A stretch of DNA of 64,000 nucleotides from an uncultured Aquimarina sp. (GCA_947496555.1 CANMDH010000022.1:28645-92644), one strand, 5' to 3'; positions 1 to 9,269 are shown, counted from the stretch's first letter. The notes: a model not told the origin generated them from the letters alone. Made by a program: numbers and translations.

Positions 1-1006
1 CAAATAAGCTATTTGCATCCTGGGGAGGAATAATTATTCCGTTAACTCCATCTTCTATAATCTCATTGCAACCATTTATATCGGTAACAATACTAGGCAA
101 CCCCATAGATCCGGCCTGCATTACTACATTAGGAAACCCTTCTCTATAACTTGGAAATGCTAGAATATCTGAGATTGCAAAATAAGGTCGTACATCACTT
201 TGCCAACCTACAGAGATAATATTAGGATTCGTGTTTATTTCTTGCTCAGTTTCGGGTAATAACGGATCCAGATCTTTTTCATAAGTACCTACCAAAAGAA
301 GTTTAACAGATGTATCATTAATTCTCTTGTATGCATTTATTAGTTCGTTTATTCCTTTATCTTTTACCAATCTTCCTACAAATACAACTACAGTATCTGA
401 TGGTTGAATACCCAAACTTTCAGATAACGTTAAATTTTCTTTATACGAATATAAACTAGGATCAAAAAAAGAGGTGTCTATTCCATTAGAGCTTCCTTTA
501 GCAATCACTTTCAGTTTAGAAGGAGATGTATATTTATTTTCAATAATTATATCATGCAGACCAAATGAATTAGGATAAATCTTGGTTGCACAGGCATATG
601 TCAATTTCTCAACAACGTCTAATAATTTCCTTTTTGCTCCCGTAGCTACAAGCAACGGCAATCCCGCAATGGTATGTAAACGATGAGGAACACCAGCCAG
701 TTTTGCCGCCAGCATAGATAATGTACCCGCTTTGGGAGTATGGCTATGCACTATATCGGGCTTTTCTTTTTTAAAAACTTTGTAAAGTTTATACACTGCT
801 TTCAAATCCTGTAACGGTGTAATTTTTCTGGTCATCTCTATAGGAATAACTCGAATTACTTCCTGTTTTGATACTTTTTCTAACAAACCATCACCCGTAC
901 TCGAAACCCCAACCATATCATAATGCTGTGACATAAATTTTAGTTGTCCTTGTAGTAATCCCCCAAGAGACTGTGGCACTGTGGTCACTCTAATTATTTT
1001 GTGCAT
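1..1006 (-). CDS. Glycosyltransferase family 4, C-terminus cut by window edge
   Basis: The minus-strand reading frame is open from an ATG at 1006 to the left edge, giving about 335 residues. It begins MHKIIRVTTVPQSLGGLL and contains HSHTPKAGTLSMLAAKLAG, VFVGRLVKDKGINELI and AFPSYREGFPNVVMQAGSMG. These are the acceptor-side and nucleotide-sugar-side motifs of GT-B family 4 transferases of the PglA/WcaL kind, which add a sugar to a lipid-linked glycan at the cytoplasmic face. The EGFPNVVMQA stretch is the E-x7-E-like donor-binding region, with Q in place of the second Glu. Only the last few dozen residues should be missing. It lies on the same strand as the polysaccharide operon but beyond the convergent lipoprotein gene, and it has its own -7 box. 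The donor sugar cannot be told from sequence. Confidence 0.9.
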   Translation of the reverse strand, partial: MHKIIRVTTVPQSLGGLLQGQLKFMSQHYDMVGVSSTGDGLLEKVSKQEVIRVIPIEMTRKITPLQDLKAVYKLYKVFKKEKPDIVHSHTPKAGTLSMLAAKLAGVPHRLHTIAGLPLLVATGAKRKLLDVVEKLTYACATKIYPNSFGLHDIIIENKYTSPSKLKVIAKGSSNGIDTSFFDPSLYSYKENLTLSESLGIQPSDTVVVFVGRLVKDKGINELINAYKRINDTSVKLLLVGTYEKDLDPLLPETEQEINTNPNIISVGWQSDVRPYFAISDILAFPSYREGFPNVVMQAGSMGLPSIVTDINGCNEIIEDGVNGIIIPPQDANSLF

Positions 1007-1051
1007 ATGCTATAGAATAATGTATAAATCTTATTTCATATAATTCGGTTG

Positions 1052-1059
1052 CAAATATA
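1052..1059 (-). promoter_or_regulatory. Candidate Bacteroidetes -7 box for the edge glycosyltransferase
   Basis: The minus strand reads TATATTTG, matching the Bacteroidetes -7 consensus TAnnTTTG, 46 bases before the ATG at 1006. No clear -33 TTG is visible at the expected distance. Confidence 0.45.
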
Positions 1060-1189
1060 GATATAACTTCTTCTTCTAATAAAGTATCTATATTTTTATC
1101 GCATAAAAAATCACGAATTACTGAATTTCAAAAATAACCTTAAAAGAATTGAGAGTATACAGGAAAATACCCCTTTAATTCATATGAAT

Positions 1190-1208
1190 TTTACGGTTAT
1201 TCCGTAAA
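1190..1208. promoter_or_regulatory. Palindrome in a divergent intergenic region, candidate operator
   Basis: TTTACGG and CCGTAAA form perfect 7-base arms around the 5-base spacer TTATT. The site lies in the 375-base gap between the minus-strand glycosyltransferase and the plus-strand lipoprotein gene, where a regulator could act on either. No T-run follows, so it is unlikely to be a terminator. Nearby (1162-1173) is a GG...CCCC element that loosely resembles the GGGG...CCCC hairpin upstream of the main operon. I see no gene in the rest of the gap. Confidence 0.4.
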
Positions 1209-1381
1209 CATCTAGTTTGTTGGCAGTTAAATAACTTTTTTTAAGAATAATTTAACATATTTTTATCGACATAACACACAATAGTCCCGACGAAATTACG
1301 TTTATTTGCAAACACCAAAAAATAATATATGACAAGAGTACTACTTTTAAACTAAATTTTATAACCAAATTTATTAGTATT

Positions 1382-3388
1382 ATGAAGAGGATTATGCCCC
1401 CCTATCACCTCATTGTTATTTTTTTGACATTTTGTTTCATTTCTTGCAGTAACGAAAACTTTGAAGAAGTTGTTCCTGACGGAATTGAAAATCCCGATCC
1501 AGACCCGGATCCCGATCCAGACCCAGACCCTGATCCCGATACTCCAGACAATACGGCAACAACGCCATGTGATTTTAAGCTATCCGATCTTACAGCCAAT
1601 GAAACTAAAGTTATTGATTGCCTTTTAGATCTAAAAGGTGAAACAGTTACTGTTCCCGAAAATGTTACGCTAGAGTTTGACAAAGGAGATATTATCAACG
1701 GAACCATCATCTTTGGTACTGGTGGTAAAATTGCCGGTCAACTTCTTAATTCAAAACTAACTGTTGAAGGTGATATACAATTAATTAGTCCAACTTTTAA
1801 GTTCTTCGCTTCGCGATGGGATATTGTAGAAGGTACTACAACATCAGATATTGCTCTAGAAAATAATAAAAAGTTAGAAGATTTGATGTTCTTCATAAAA
1901 GAGTTAGGAGGAACAACCTTTAATATTGATAAGTTGGATGCCTATTTTGAGGTGACCAAAATTACGCCTCCAGCTGTGCAAGTATTTAAAGCTACCAAAG
2001 AAGCGGTTAACATTCCATCGAATTTTAATGTCGTAATGACTGATAATACACATTTGCGAACATTTCCGGCTGAAGCTGGAAAAGAAAATGGTGCAATTTT
2101 TGCTATTCATGAAGTTGAAAATGTACTCGTTTCGGGTGGTATATTTCATGGAGATAGACTTCAACGTGCTTTTTCTCCAGACGATGTTGGTCTTGAAGGT
2201 AGTCACTTGCTGCTTATAAATTCTGGAAAAAACGTTACTATAGATGGCGTAACCTTTATTGAAGGTTCTAAGGGTGCTATTCCTATAAGTTCTACTGGTT
2301 TTTCTACAAATCCTAATACCTATGATCCTACGGTTAATGTAACCGTTAAGAACTGTACTTTTAAAGATATTAGAAGAATGGCTATCGCATTAACTGATGG
2401 TCGTGAGATATTTATAGAGAATAATACGTTTATCAATGCTGGGCAACCTCTGGCAAATTCTGACGGCGGTGAAGTAGGATATGCTATTAATATCGAGCCT
2501 GCTAGAAGAAGAGATGCTAATACTGGTGAACTATTAGAATTAGAAAAAGTATTTAATGCATATATCAGAAATAATACCGAAACCAATAGTAGAGGTGGAT
2601 TTATCACCATAACTATAGGGCAAGATATCACTGTAGAAAATAACGACATTGGTACGCGAGCGGTGTTTGGATTAACCAATGGATCCAAAATTCTGAACAA
2701 CACCTTTAGAGCTGGCGGTATTGGACTAGAAAGCTGGGCAATATTTGCGTCAGGAAGAGGTGAAACTGTATTTAATAATGAAGTAGCCGGTAATGATATT
2801 GCCGGATATAAAACAGGTATTGTAGTAGGTTCAAACGAGGCTTATGTGCATGATAACATCATAAACGACGTATTATCAGGAATACAATTAAGTAAGCCCA
2901 ATGATCCCCGAGTAATTGGCAATAAGATAAACGCAGTAGAGAAAGGTATCACCGCTACAAATACATTTATCAATAACGGAGAAATTAGAGGGAACGAAAT
3001 TACTACGACTCTATCTAATGGTTTCCATATGTATTTTACTGGAGTAAACAATACCGACGAAACCAGAAATTATAAGGCAACTATAGCAGATAATACTTTC
3101 TTCAATGCAAAGAAAATCACATTCTCCAGAGCAAATGGAATTACCTTTACCGGTAATCAATTAGTTGGAGGTATCGAAATTGGAGATTCTAACAACGTTG
3201 AAATATCTAATAACATAAAAATACAGCCTGATGGTAGTGATGGAATAAGAATATTTGGTACAAATACCAATGTTTCTATAGCAAACAATAACATTTCAGA
3301 ACCAACAGGTGGTTCTAGGTTTCAATGTATTAATAACAATGCTAATAACCCTGGTGCTATTACTTTAACAAACAATAGCTGTAACTAG
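1382..3388 (+). CDS. Surface lipoprotein with right-handed parallel beta-helix
   Basis: This 668-residue protein starts with a lipoprotein signal peptide: Lys/Arg, a hydrophobic core, then FISC with the lipidated Cys near residue 22. A flexible linker of eight Pro-Asp dipeptides follows at about residues 38-53. The remainder is rich in Asn and Val/Ile, with repeated turns such as NVTIDGVTF, NVTVKNCTF, EIFIENNTF and DITVENND. This is the pattern of pectate-lyase-like/NosD-type beta-helix proteins, many of which bind, cleave or epimerise acidic polysaccharides. I see no assignable catalytic triad, so enzymatic activity is an inference. It converges on the polysaccharide operon and shares its terminator, which suggests a role with that polysaccharide at the cell surface. 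Confidence 0.85.
   Translation: MKRIMPPYHLIVIFLTFCFISCSNENFEEVVPDGIENPDPDPDPDPDPDPDPDTPDNTATTPCDFKLSDLTANETKVIDCLLDLKGETVTVPENVTLEFDKGDIINGTIIFGTGGKIAGQLLNSKLTVEGDIQLISPTFKFFASRWDIVEGTTTSDIALENNKKLEDLMFFIKELGGTTFNIDKLDAYFEVTKITPPAVQVFKATKEAVNIPSNFNVVMTDNTHLRTFPAEAGKENGAIFAIHEVENVLVSGGIFHGDRLQRAFSPDDVGLEGSHLLLINSGKNVTIDGVTFIEGSKGAIPISSTGFSTNPNTYDPTVNVTVKNCTFKDIRRMAIALTDGREIFIENNTFINAGQPLANSDGGEVGYAINIEPARRRDANTGELLELEKVFNAYIRNNTETNSRGGFITITIGQDITVENNDIGTRAVFGLTNGSKILNNTFRAGGIGLESWAIFASGRGETVFNNEVAGNDIAGYKTGIVVGSNEAYVHDNIINDVLSGIQLSKPNDPRVIGNKINAVEKGITATNTFINNGEIRGNEITTTLSNGFHMYFTGVNNTDETRNYKATIADNTFFNAKKITFSRANGITFTGNQLVGGIEIGDSNNVEISNNIKIQPDGSDGIRIFGTNTNVSIANNNISEPTGGSRFQCINNNANNPGAITLTNNSCN
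1493..1540 (+). repeat. In-frame six-base tandem repeat encoding (Pro-Asp)8
   Basis: Eight consecutive Pro-Asp codon pairs (CCN GAY) occupy 48 bases directly after the lipoprotein signal region. They form an acidic, extended spacer between the lipid anchor and the beta-helix. The period-6 DNA could change length by slippage without shifting the frame. Confidence 0.9.
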
Positions 3389-3410
3389 GAATACTATACT
3401 AACAACATTC

Positions 3411-3447
3411 AAAAAAGGAAGCTAACATTAATCTAGCTTCCTTTTTT
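3411..3447. terminator. Bidirectional intrinsic terminator
   Basis: A perfect 14-base stem (AAAAAAGGAAGCTA at 3411-3424 with its complement at 3434-3447) encloses a 9-base loop and ends in T-runs on both strands. It lies between the convergent lipoprotein gene and the last gene of the 20-gene polysaccharide operon, and can end both transcripts. Confidence 0.9.
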
Positions 3448-4396
3448 ATTTTTTACTGAAATCCATTTTTAAGATAGCATCTGCCAATCGTTCGCTAAAT
3501 AATCTCGCCCCTTTATCATTTAAATGTGAAGGATCATGAAATAATTCGGGCTTCTTATAAAATTGTTTATCATTAAAGAAGTTTAACAAAGGAACTTCTT
3601 GTTTCTCTGCAATGTCTTTAATCAACAAAAACGATTCATTCTCTGAATAATCCCTTGTATCAAAAGTTGGAGAAGTCACAAACACAAGGTGAACCTTCTT
3701 TTCTCTGGCATTATTAATAAAAGTCTTTAACGCATTGACAAAGTTTGGATCTATTACTTCTACATATTCCTTTGTTGTATTTTCCTCTTTATTAAGGGGA
3801 ATCTTTTCTGGTATAATTTTACCGTATAAAGGTCGATACCCTTTATAATCGATTTGCGGAGATATATAATACCTAAAAGCATGAACAATTGTAGAATTTG
3901 TTTGATACGATTTAAAAAAAAGTTTGAGATCAACCAAACTTGATTTCATTTCAAGGATCGGTTTAAGTTCTTCGGTATGATCCTCATAGTAGGGATGTAA
4001 ATCACTAAGTCGATCATAAGCAACCTGGGATTGATACAAAAAACTATCATCTATATTCAATATCATCACATCCGGTGTTGTTCTTTTTAGAACCATCTCC
4101 TGCAGTGCCGTATGAAAAAGTAATTGCTGCCCCTCTGCCCCTGCATTATAACATGTTTTATTTAGTTCTTTCTCCAAGACTTCGGGAACATAGTGGCGAT
4201 GAGCGTGAGAGCTGCCAAAAATCAAAATATCTGCCTTGGTTTTTTTAATTGTGTGCGTAGTTCTTGCAAATTTACCCGTTTCCTGGCTATAAAAAATCTT
4301 TTGTGAAATGCTTCCGACCACAAAATCCACCATTAAAACAATGATAGCAAACTTAATAATTTTATAGAATGATATTTTGTATTGGTTTATATTCAT
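3446..4396 (-). CDS. SGNH/GDSL-fold protein partnering an MBOAT acyltransferase
   Basis: This 316-residue protein has one N-terminal membrane segment (about residues 14-30) and then an extracytoplasmic domain. ILIFGSSH at 57-64 supplies the nucleophile Ser block, and DPSH at 288-291 supplies the Asp-x-x-His block of SGNH hydrolases. Such proteins (AlgX/AlgJ, PatB and DltD types) take an acyl group delivered by an MBOAT protein and place it on a glycan in the periplasm. The MBOAT gene ends two bases upstream, supporting a two-component O-acylation pair, probably O-acetylation. It is the last gene of the long operon, and its stop lies within the terminator stem. Confidence 0.8.
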   Translation of the reverse strand: MNINQYKISFYKIIKFAIIVLMVDFVVGSISQKIFYSQETGKFARTTHTIKKTKADILIFGSSHAHRHYVPEVLEKELNKTCYNAGAEGQQLLFHTALQEMVLKRTTPDVMILNIDDSFLYQSQVAYDRLSDLHPYYEDHTEELKPILEMKSSLVDLKLFFKSYQTNSTIVHAFRYYISPQIDYKGYRPLYGKIIPEKIPLNKEENTTKEYVEVIDPNFVNALKTFINNAREKKVHLVFVTSPTFDTRDYSENESFLLIKDIAEKQEVPLLNFFNDKQFYKKPELFHDPSHLNDKGARLFSERLADAILKMDFSKK

Positions 4397-4398
4397 TG

Positions 4399-5811
4399 TT
4401 AAAATTGAAAATAAATAAACTGACTTTTTCCAAATACTCCGAAGTATAAAATCATAAAGAGTATTGCCGCGTATCCTCCTAATCTTATTACTTCAAGTCG
4501 ATTACCAGAAATTGAAAATAGGGTATTGAAATATTCTTTTTTAGCCTCAACAACAAAGAGAATTATTATAGCCAAAACCGCATACATCGAAGCAGCAATA
4601 TCGTCACCACTTCCAATATATAATCTACCGGGAACCGTAAAAATAGTTTTTACCATATACGCGGCTTGTTCTACGTTATTGGCTCTAAAGAATATCCAAG
4701 AAAAATTAATTAAAACAAATGTTATGAACACATTAAGTATTCCTTTTCGATTTTTTGAACCTATAAGTACTTCAGCAATAAGGTATATGCCATTTAGGCC
4801 TCCCCAAATCACAAACGTCCAATTAGCTCCATGCCACAACCCACTAATTAAGAAAGTAATAAAAAGGTTAAAAAGCCAACGCGGTTTTGCTACACGATTA
4901 CCTCCTAATGGTATATAGAGATAATCTCTAAACCAGGTTGATAATGAAATGTGCCACCGAGTCCAAAATTCGCTTACCGAAGCTGAAAAATAAGGTCTTT
5001 TAAAATTAGTCATAAGACCGAAGCCAAACAATTTGGCCGTACCAATAGCTATGAGTGAATATCCAGCAAAATCACCATAAATCTGAAAAGCAAATAAAAT
5101 AGTAGCTGCTATATAACTAAGGCCTTCATGACTTTCAAAATTATTAAATACAGCATTTACATAAATAGCCGCCCGATCTGCCACAACAAGTTTTAAGAAA
5201 AAGCCCCAGATCATTAACTTGATACCATACGAAAAGGTTTGATAGGTAAAATTTCTTTTATTTAAGAACTGAGGTAGTAAGTTAGTAGCTCTCTCTATAG
5301 GACCAGCGACCAATTGTGGAAAAAAGGATACAAAAGCTGCAAAAGCGATAAAGTCTTTTGTTGGTCTAAGTTTTTCTCTGTAAATATCAATAGAATATGA
5401 CATCGTCTGGAAGGTATAGAAAGAAATCCCAACAGGTAAAATAACCTGTAATGTCCAAGTATTTTCTGATTGATATCCAATATTGGATAACATATCGATC
5501 CAGGAATCAATGAAGAAATTATAGTACTTAAAAAAACCTAGTAAGCCTAAGTTAAACAACATGCTTACCCAAAGCCATCTTTTCTTTATGGATTTTTGTT
5601 GCGACTCATATATGCGAAAACCAACAAAATAGTCCATGATAGTACTAAGTCCTATCAAGGATAGAAATCGCCAATCCCACCAACCATAGAACACATAACT
5701 GGCAATAAGCAATAACACATTTTGCCATTTAATATGCTTATAAACCACAAACCAATACAGTACTAGTACAATCGGTAAAAAGGCTAAAAAATCAAACGAA
5801 TTAAACAACAT
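4399..5811 (-). CDS. MBOAT family O-acyltransferase, AlgI-like
   Basis: At 470 residues with about ten hydrophobic segments, this has the usual AlgI/PatA/DltB size. It carries both family histidines: WHISL (His287) and the catalytic GLWHGANW (His327). FPQLVAGPIERA near 164-175 is also characteristic. These proteins move an acyl group, usually acetyl, from a cytoplasmic donor across the inner membrane to a periplasmic partner. It lies between the CapK-like gene (19-base gap) and the SGNH partner (2-base gap). It is one of two MBOAT genes in this operon; the other, at 11389-12837, has a different partner set, so two separate decorations are likely. Confidence 0.92.
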   Translation of the reverse strand: MLFNSFDFLAFLPIVLVLYWFVVYKHIKWQNVLLLIASYVFYGWWDWRFLSLIGLSTIMDYFVGFRIYESQQKSIKKRWLWVSMLFNLGLLGFFKYYNFFIDSWIDMLSNIGYQSENTWTLQVILPVGISFYTFQTMSYSIDIYREKLRPTKDFIAFAAFVSFFPQLVAGPIERATNLLPQFLNKRNFTYQTFSYGIKLMIWGFFLKLVVADRAAIYVNAVFNNFESHEGLSYIAATILFAFQIYGDFAGYSLIAIGTAKLFGFGLMTNFKRPYFSASVSEFWTRWHISLSTWFRDYLYIPLGGNRVAKPRWLFNLFITFLISGLWHGANWTFVIWGGLNGIYLIAEVLIGSKNRKGILNVFITFVLINFSWIFFRANNVEQAAYMVKTIFTVPGRLYIGSGDDIAASMYAVLAIIILFVVEAKKEYFNTLFSISGNRLEVIRLGGYAAILFMILYFGVFGKSQFIYFQF

Positions 5812-5830
5812 GATCTATACTAGCTTTCGA

Positions 5831-7234
5831 TTATAATTCTATTGAAAAATTTCTTTTTACGGCATCAAATTTACCATTAGGCCCTAATGCTATATCCTCA
5901 ACTATATTGATTTGGTAGTCTATATCTTGTCCTAATCTATCTTTTAGATTATTCAACAGCATATCTTGCATAGCAACATTAAACTCTTCATTTGGAATTA
6001 CATTAACTACAATTTCTCTTGGACTTTCTTGTACTATTTGGCTCTTTATGATTCCTTTTAACCCTTTATACGCAGTATCCATCCTACCCACATATCCTTT
6101 TTCTTTGGTCCATAGGATGTCATCTTCTCTACCGGTTAATTTTTCAATAATAGGCATCGCACACCCGCAATTACAAGTTTTATCTTCATCTGCCAGTAAG
6201 ACGGTATCTTCAATATTATATCGTATCAAAGGAGTTTTTAAATTAGTAAAGCTGGTTACTACTAATTGGGATACTTCGCCAGGCTTTGCTTTTTCTCCTT
6301 TGGTATTTATAAATTCAAACACCCCAGAATCTTCATTTAAATGCAAGTTGCCTTCTACACATTCTGTTATAAAAGGACTACCTTCACTAGAAGCATATTG
6401 ATTAAATACATGACAATTAAAAGCTTTCTGGATTTCTAAACGCTGATAATCATATAGGGTTTCAGCGGTAACCGCAATAGCTTTTGGCGTAAAGTCAAGT
6501 TTGACGTTATTTTCATTAATATATCTACTAATTATGTATACCGCAGAAGGGTATCCATCTAGCAATATAGGTTTGAATCTATTGAGTTTTTTAATATAAT
6601 GCTTTAGGTTTTCTTCTTTCAGGTGATATGTAGACATCAATAACTGATTCTCAAAATAGTTATATACCCAAAAAGGTGGTTTTTTTGCATCCGGACGTAC
6701 AATTAATCTTCCTGAAAAACGCACTTGTTTCACCCTTTTCGTTTCTAAACCAATTGTTTTATGGAATCTACGCCACAAGGCAAAAGACCGATGAATAGAC
6801 TCTGAATCCAAATAATTAATGGTTGGAGCCCCTGAGGTTCCACTAGTGTAGCCTACACCATCTGTATTTCTTTTTTTATTAGCAATGCTATCAGGATTTG
6901 ATTTTCTATCGACTTTTCTAAGAATTGGCATTTTATTCAAAACGACATAAGGATCCCGTATAATCTCTTCTTTTGTAACCCCTAATTCGTTCATTATTTT
7001 GGTGTACCAATCAGAATACTCCAACGCTTCAGATAGTAAAAGTATTAATCGTTCTTCCTGATATTTTTTAATTACTTTGTTATCTGCATTCCATAAACCA
7101 AAATATTCTTTTAAATATTGGTCAAATTCTTTGGTATATCTTTGCCTGTTGTTTTGATATGCTTTCACATTTAACAGTAAAAACTTAAATGGAAATGGAA
7201 GACTGTTGTATATCTTTTCTTGTAGTTTTCCCAT
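5831..7234 (-). CDS. CapK/PaaK-like adenylate-forming enzyme
   Basis: This 467-residue protein belongs to the phenylacetate-CoA ligase-like branch of the AMP-binding superfamily that is frequent in capsule loci (CapK). The phosphate-binding loop GYTSGTSGAP is at 128-137. FNQYASSEG acts as the adenine motif, and a CNCGCAMPIIEKLTGREDD block carries the Cys cluster typical of this branch. Biochemically the superfamily activates carboxylates as acyl-adenylates; the substrate of CapK-type enzymes is generally unknown. It lies between a glycosyltransferase (2-base gap) and an MBOAT/SGNH pair, so it may supply or attach an acyl or amide group on the polysaccharide. That role is inference. Confidence 0.8.
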   Translation of the reverse strand: MGKLQEKIYNSLPFPFKFLLLNVKAYQNNRQRYTKEFDQYLKEYFGLWNADNKVIKKYQEERLILLLSEALEYSDWYTKIMNELGVTKEEIIRDPYVVLNKMPILRKVDRKSNPDSIANKKRNTDGVGYTSGTSGAPTINYLDSESIHRSFALWRRFHKTIGLETKRVKQVRFSGRLIVRPDAKKPPFWVYNYFENQLLMSTYHLKEENLKHYIKKLNRFKPILLDGYPSAVYIISRYINENNVKLDFTPKAIAVTAETLYDYQRLEIQKAFNCHVFNQYASSEGSPFITECVEGNLHLNEDSGVFEFINTKGEKAKPGEVSQLVVTSFTNLKTPLIRYNIEDTVLLADEDKTCNCGCAMPIIEKLTGREDDILWTKEKGYVGRMDTAYKGLKGIIKSQIVQESPREIVVNVIPNEEFNVAMQDMLLNNLKDRLGQDIDYQINIVEDIALGPNGKFDAVKRNFSIEL

Positions 7235-7236
7235 AG

Positions 7237-8379
7237 TTACAATGAAGCTTGTTTTTTGTAAAACTCTTGTATCATTTTGGTATTCGATACAATATCGTAG
7301 TTTCCTTTGACAATTTTATCAGTGTTATCACCCTTTTTTGATGGATCAATTTCCTGTATTGCTTTTGCCCAAAGTTCTGTAGGTTTATCAATAGAAAGAA
7401 ACTGAACATCATTGGTTAGATAGACTTCTTTTGTGATGGTATCTGAAGCTACTATTTTTACTCCTGCAGCCTGAGCTTCAATTAACGTTACCGGTAATCC
7501 CTCGTAAAACGAAGGAAACACAAATGCATCAAACATTTGAAATAACTCGGGAATATCTGCGCGCACTCCTAAGAAATGAACCTTTTCTTCGATACCTAAG
7601 CTTTTAACCTGATTTTCAATCGCTTTTTTTAAAGGACCATCACCAACCATTACCAAAGCACTGTCTGGTTTCTCTTTTACTAATGCTGCAAATATTTGAA
7701 CAAGAAATGCATGATTTTTCTGACTGGCAAAACGACCAACATGGCCAATAACTACCTTATTCTGAAGACCAAACTGTTCTTTATATTTTGAAGAGATAGA
7801 AGCATCATACCTAAATTTACCAGTATCTATGGCGTTGTTCATCATTGTAAATGAAGTTTCTTTACCAAATAACCAATTTCCCGCTTTTTCTCCACAAGAA
7901 AATAGATGCGTTGCATCATTTTTGACCTTCTTTTTCAACTGAAGCTTAATCAATTTCTTAAATGTTTCTTTCACACTTTCTTTTTGAGAAAAAAGAGAAG
8001 AAAAACCTACATCGTCTATTGCAATATGTGCGTGTGCGATTCTACAAGGTATTTTGAATTCTCTAGCTATTTTTAAAGGGAAACAACTAAAGGTATTTAG
8101 ATGTGAATGTATAATCGAATACTCTTGGTGTTCTTTAAAAAAGTTTCTTAGTTGTTTATAATATGTACCTGGCATTAATGGATTGATAGGGTTCATATGG
8201 TAAATATTTCCTCCCAAACTTTCGATCTCATCGTCAAAGGCAGCTTTTTCTTTTCTATGTACCAGAAAATCAAATTGAACTTGTTTACGATCAATTTGTC
8301 TATAATAATTCATGATCATAGATTCGGCTCCTCCTCGATTCATGATGGTAAAAACTTGTAAAACTCGTATAGCAGCCAT
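7237..8379 (-). CDS. Glycosyltransferase family 4 (EpsF-like)
   Basis: This 380-residue GT-B enzyme has the N-terminal signature LQVFTIMNRGGAESMIMNYYR, then HSHLNTFSCFPLKIA, GHVGRFASQKNH and FPSFYEGLPVTLIEAQAAG, with the E-x7-E donor-binding motif. That start is typical of EpsF/CapM-like transferases of exopolysaccharide loci. It transfers a sugar from a nucleotide donor to the lipid-linked repeat unit in the cytoplasm. Its start codon overlaps the stop of the preceding GT2 gene by one base, implying coupled translation. Donor and acceptor cannot be assigned. Confidence 0.92.
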   Translation of the reverse strand: MAAIRVLQVFTIMNRGGAESMIMNYYRQIDRKQVQFDFLVHRKEKAAFDDEIESLGGNIYHMNPINPLMPGTYYKQLRNFFKEHQEYSIIHSHLNTFSCFPLKIAREFKIPCRIAHAHIAIDDVGFSSLFSQKESVKETFKKLIKLQLKKKVKNDATHLFSCGEKAGNWLFGKETSFTMMNNAIDTGKFRYDASISSKYKEQFGLQNKVVIGHVGRFASQKNHAFLVQIFAALVKEKPDSALVMVGDGPLKKAIENQVKSLGIEEKVHFLGVRADIPELFQMFDAFVFPSFYEGLPVTLIEAQAAGVKIVASDTITKEVYLTNDVQFLSIDKPTELWAKAIQEIDPSKKGDNTDKIVKGNYDIVSNTKMIQEFYKKQASL

Positions 8380-9269
8380 TAAAAATCTCCTTTTGTTTTA
8401 TACCTAATGTATAAGTTTAACAATACACCAAATGGTATCGCAAATACTGTTGTTAGCTTTTTTGGTGATTCCTGCAGGAAAGATCTATTTTTTGTAAACA
8501 TCGCACTAGAAACATAATGTACTGCATTCTTGAAACGATCCTTGAAATTTTCTGCTAATTTCATTCTACTTTTTCTTGAAAACGCAAAACCTTTTGGATG
8601 CCTGCGGTATTGTTTTAGAATATTCAAACTTGATCCATCTGGCATATATTCTACATCACATAATACCTCGTTAAGTGGCAATAATTTATAATCCTGATCA
8701 ATAAGTTGGTATAAATACCCTAGTGGTACAAATCGTTCTCCTTCAAAAATAGGATATGATGGATACTTCTTTACCACTTCTGTTCTATATACCAATTTCT
8801 TATCCCCTTGCACTTTATGTACATGGTATAAATCATATAGTGTCGTTTCTTTTATGGTTTCAGGAATTGATGTGCCGATTATTTTTCCATCTGGATCTGC
8901 ATCTAACCCCACAATTCCTGCATATTCAGGTTTATCCTTAATGATTTCCCAAGCATCCAATATTTTTTGAATAGCATTTTGTCCCATGCAATCATCGCTA
9001 TCTATACAAACATTGAGTTCTGTTTCGGTAAGTCGGTATGCTGCATTATGACCTCCGTGCATTCCTTGATTTTCTTGATAATGATATACAATATCAATTT
9101 TGTTCTCCTTAATCCAGGAGGCAACCAATTCTTTGGTGTTATCAGTAGAGCCATCATCAATGATTAACCAGACAAAATCCTGATTAGGCTGCTTAATCAA
9201 GCTTTCGTAACATTTATGCAGGCAATAAGCTCTGTTATATGTAGGTGTAAATACCGTAATTGTCTTCAT
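8379..9269 (-). CDS. Glycosyltransferase family 2
   Basis: This 296-residue GT-A enzyme opens with TVFTPTYNRAYCLHKCYESL. DDGSTDNT near residue 38 binds the nucleotide, and the metal-binding DSDD lies near 90-93. It resembles the GT2 proteins paired with EpsG polymerases and EpsF-like GT4 enzymes in exopolysaccharide loci. It should act at the inner face of the cytoplasmic membrane, adding one residue of the repeat unit. It follows the EpsG-like polymerase with a 61-base gap and overlaps the next GT4 gene by one base. Confidence 0.92.
   Translation of the reverse strand: MKTITVFTPTYNRAYCLHKCYESLIKQPNQDFVWLIIDDGSTDNTKELVASWIKENKIDIVYHYQENQGMHGGHNAAYRLTETELNVCIDSDDCMGQNAIQKILDAWEIIKDKPEYAGIVGLDADPDGKIIGTSIPETIKETTLYDLYHVHKVQGDKKLVYRTEVVKKYPSYPIFEGERFVPLGYLYQLIDQDYKLLPLNEVLCDVEYMPDGSSLNILKQYRRHPKGFAFSRKSRMKLAENFKDRFKNAVHYVSSAMFTKNRSFLQESPKKLTTVFAIPFGVLLNLYIRYKTKGDF

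Noticed and set aside
1405-1710. Minus-strand frame with a Gly-Ser repeat
   Set aside because: It is the antisense shadow of the Pro-Asp codons in the lipoprotein gene, which has a clear signal peptide and fold on the plus strand.
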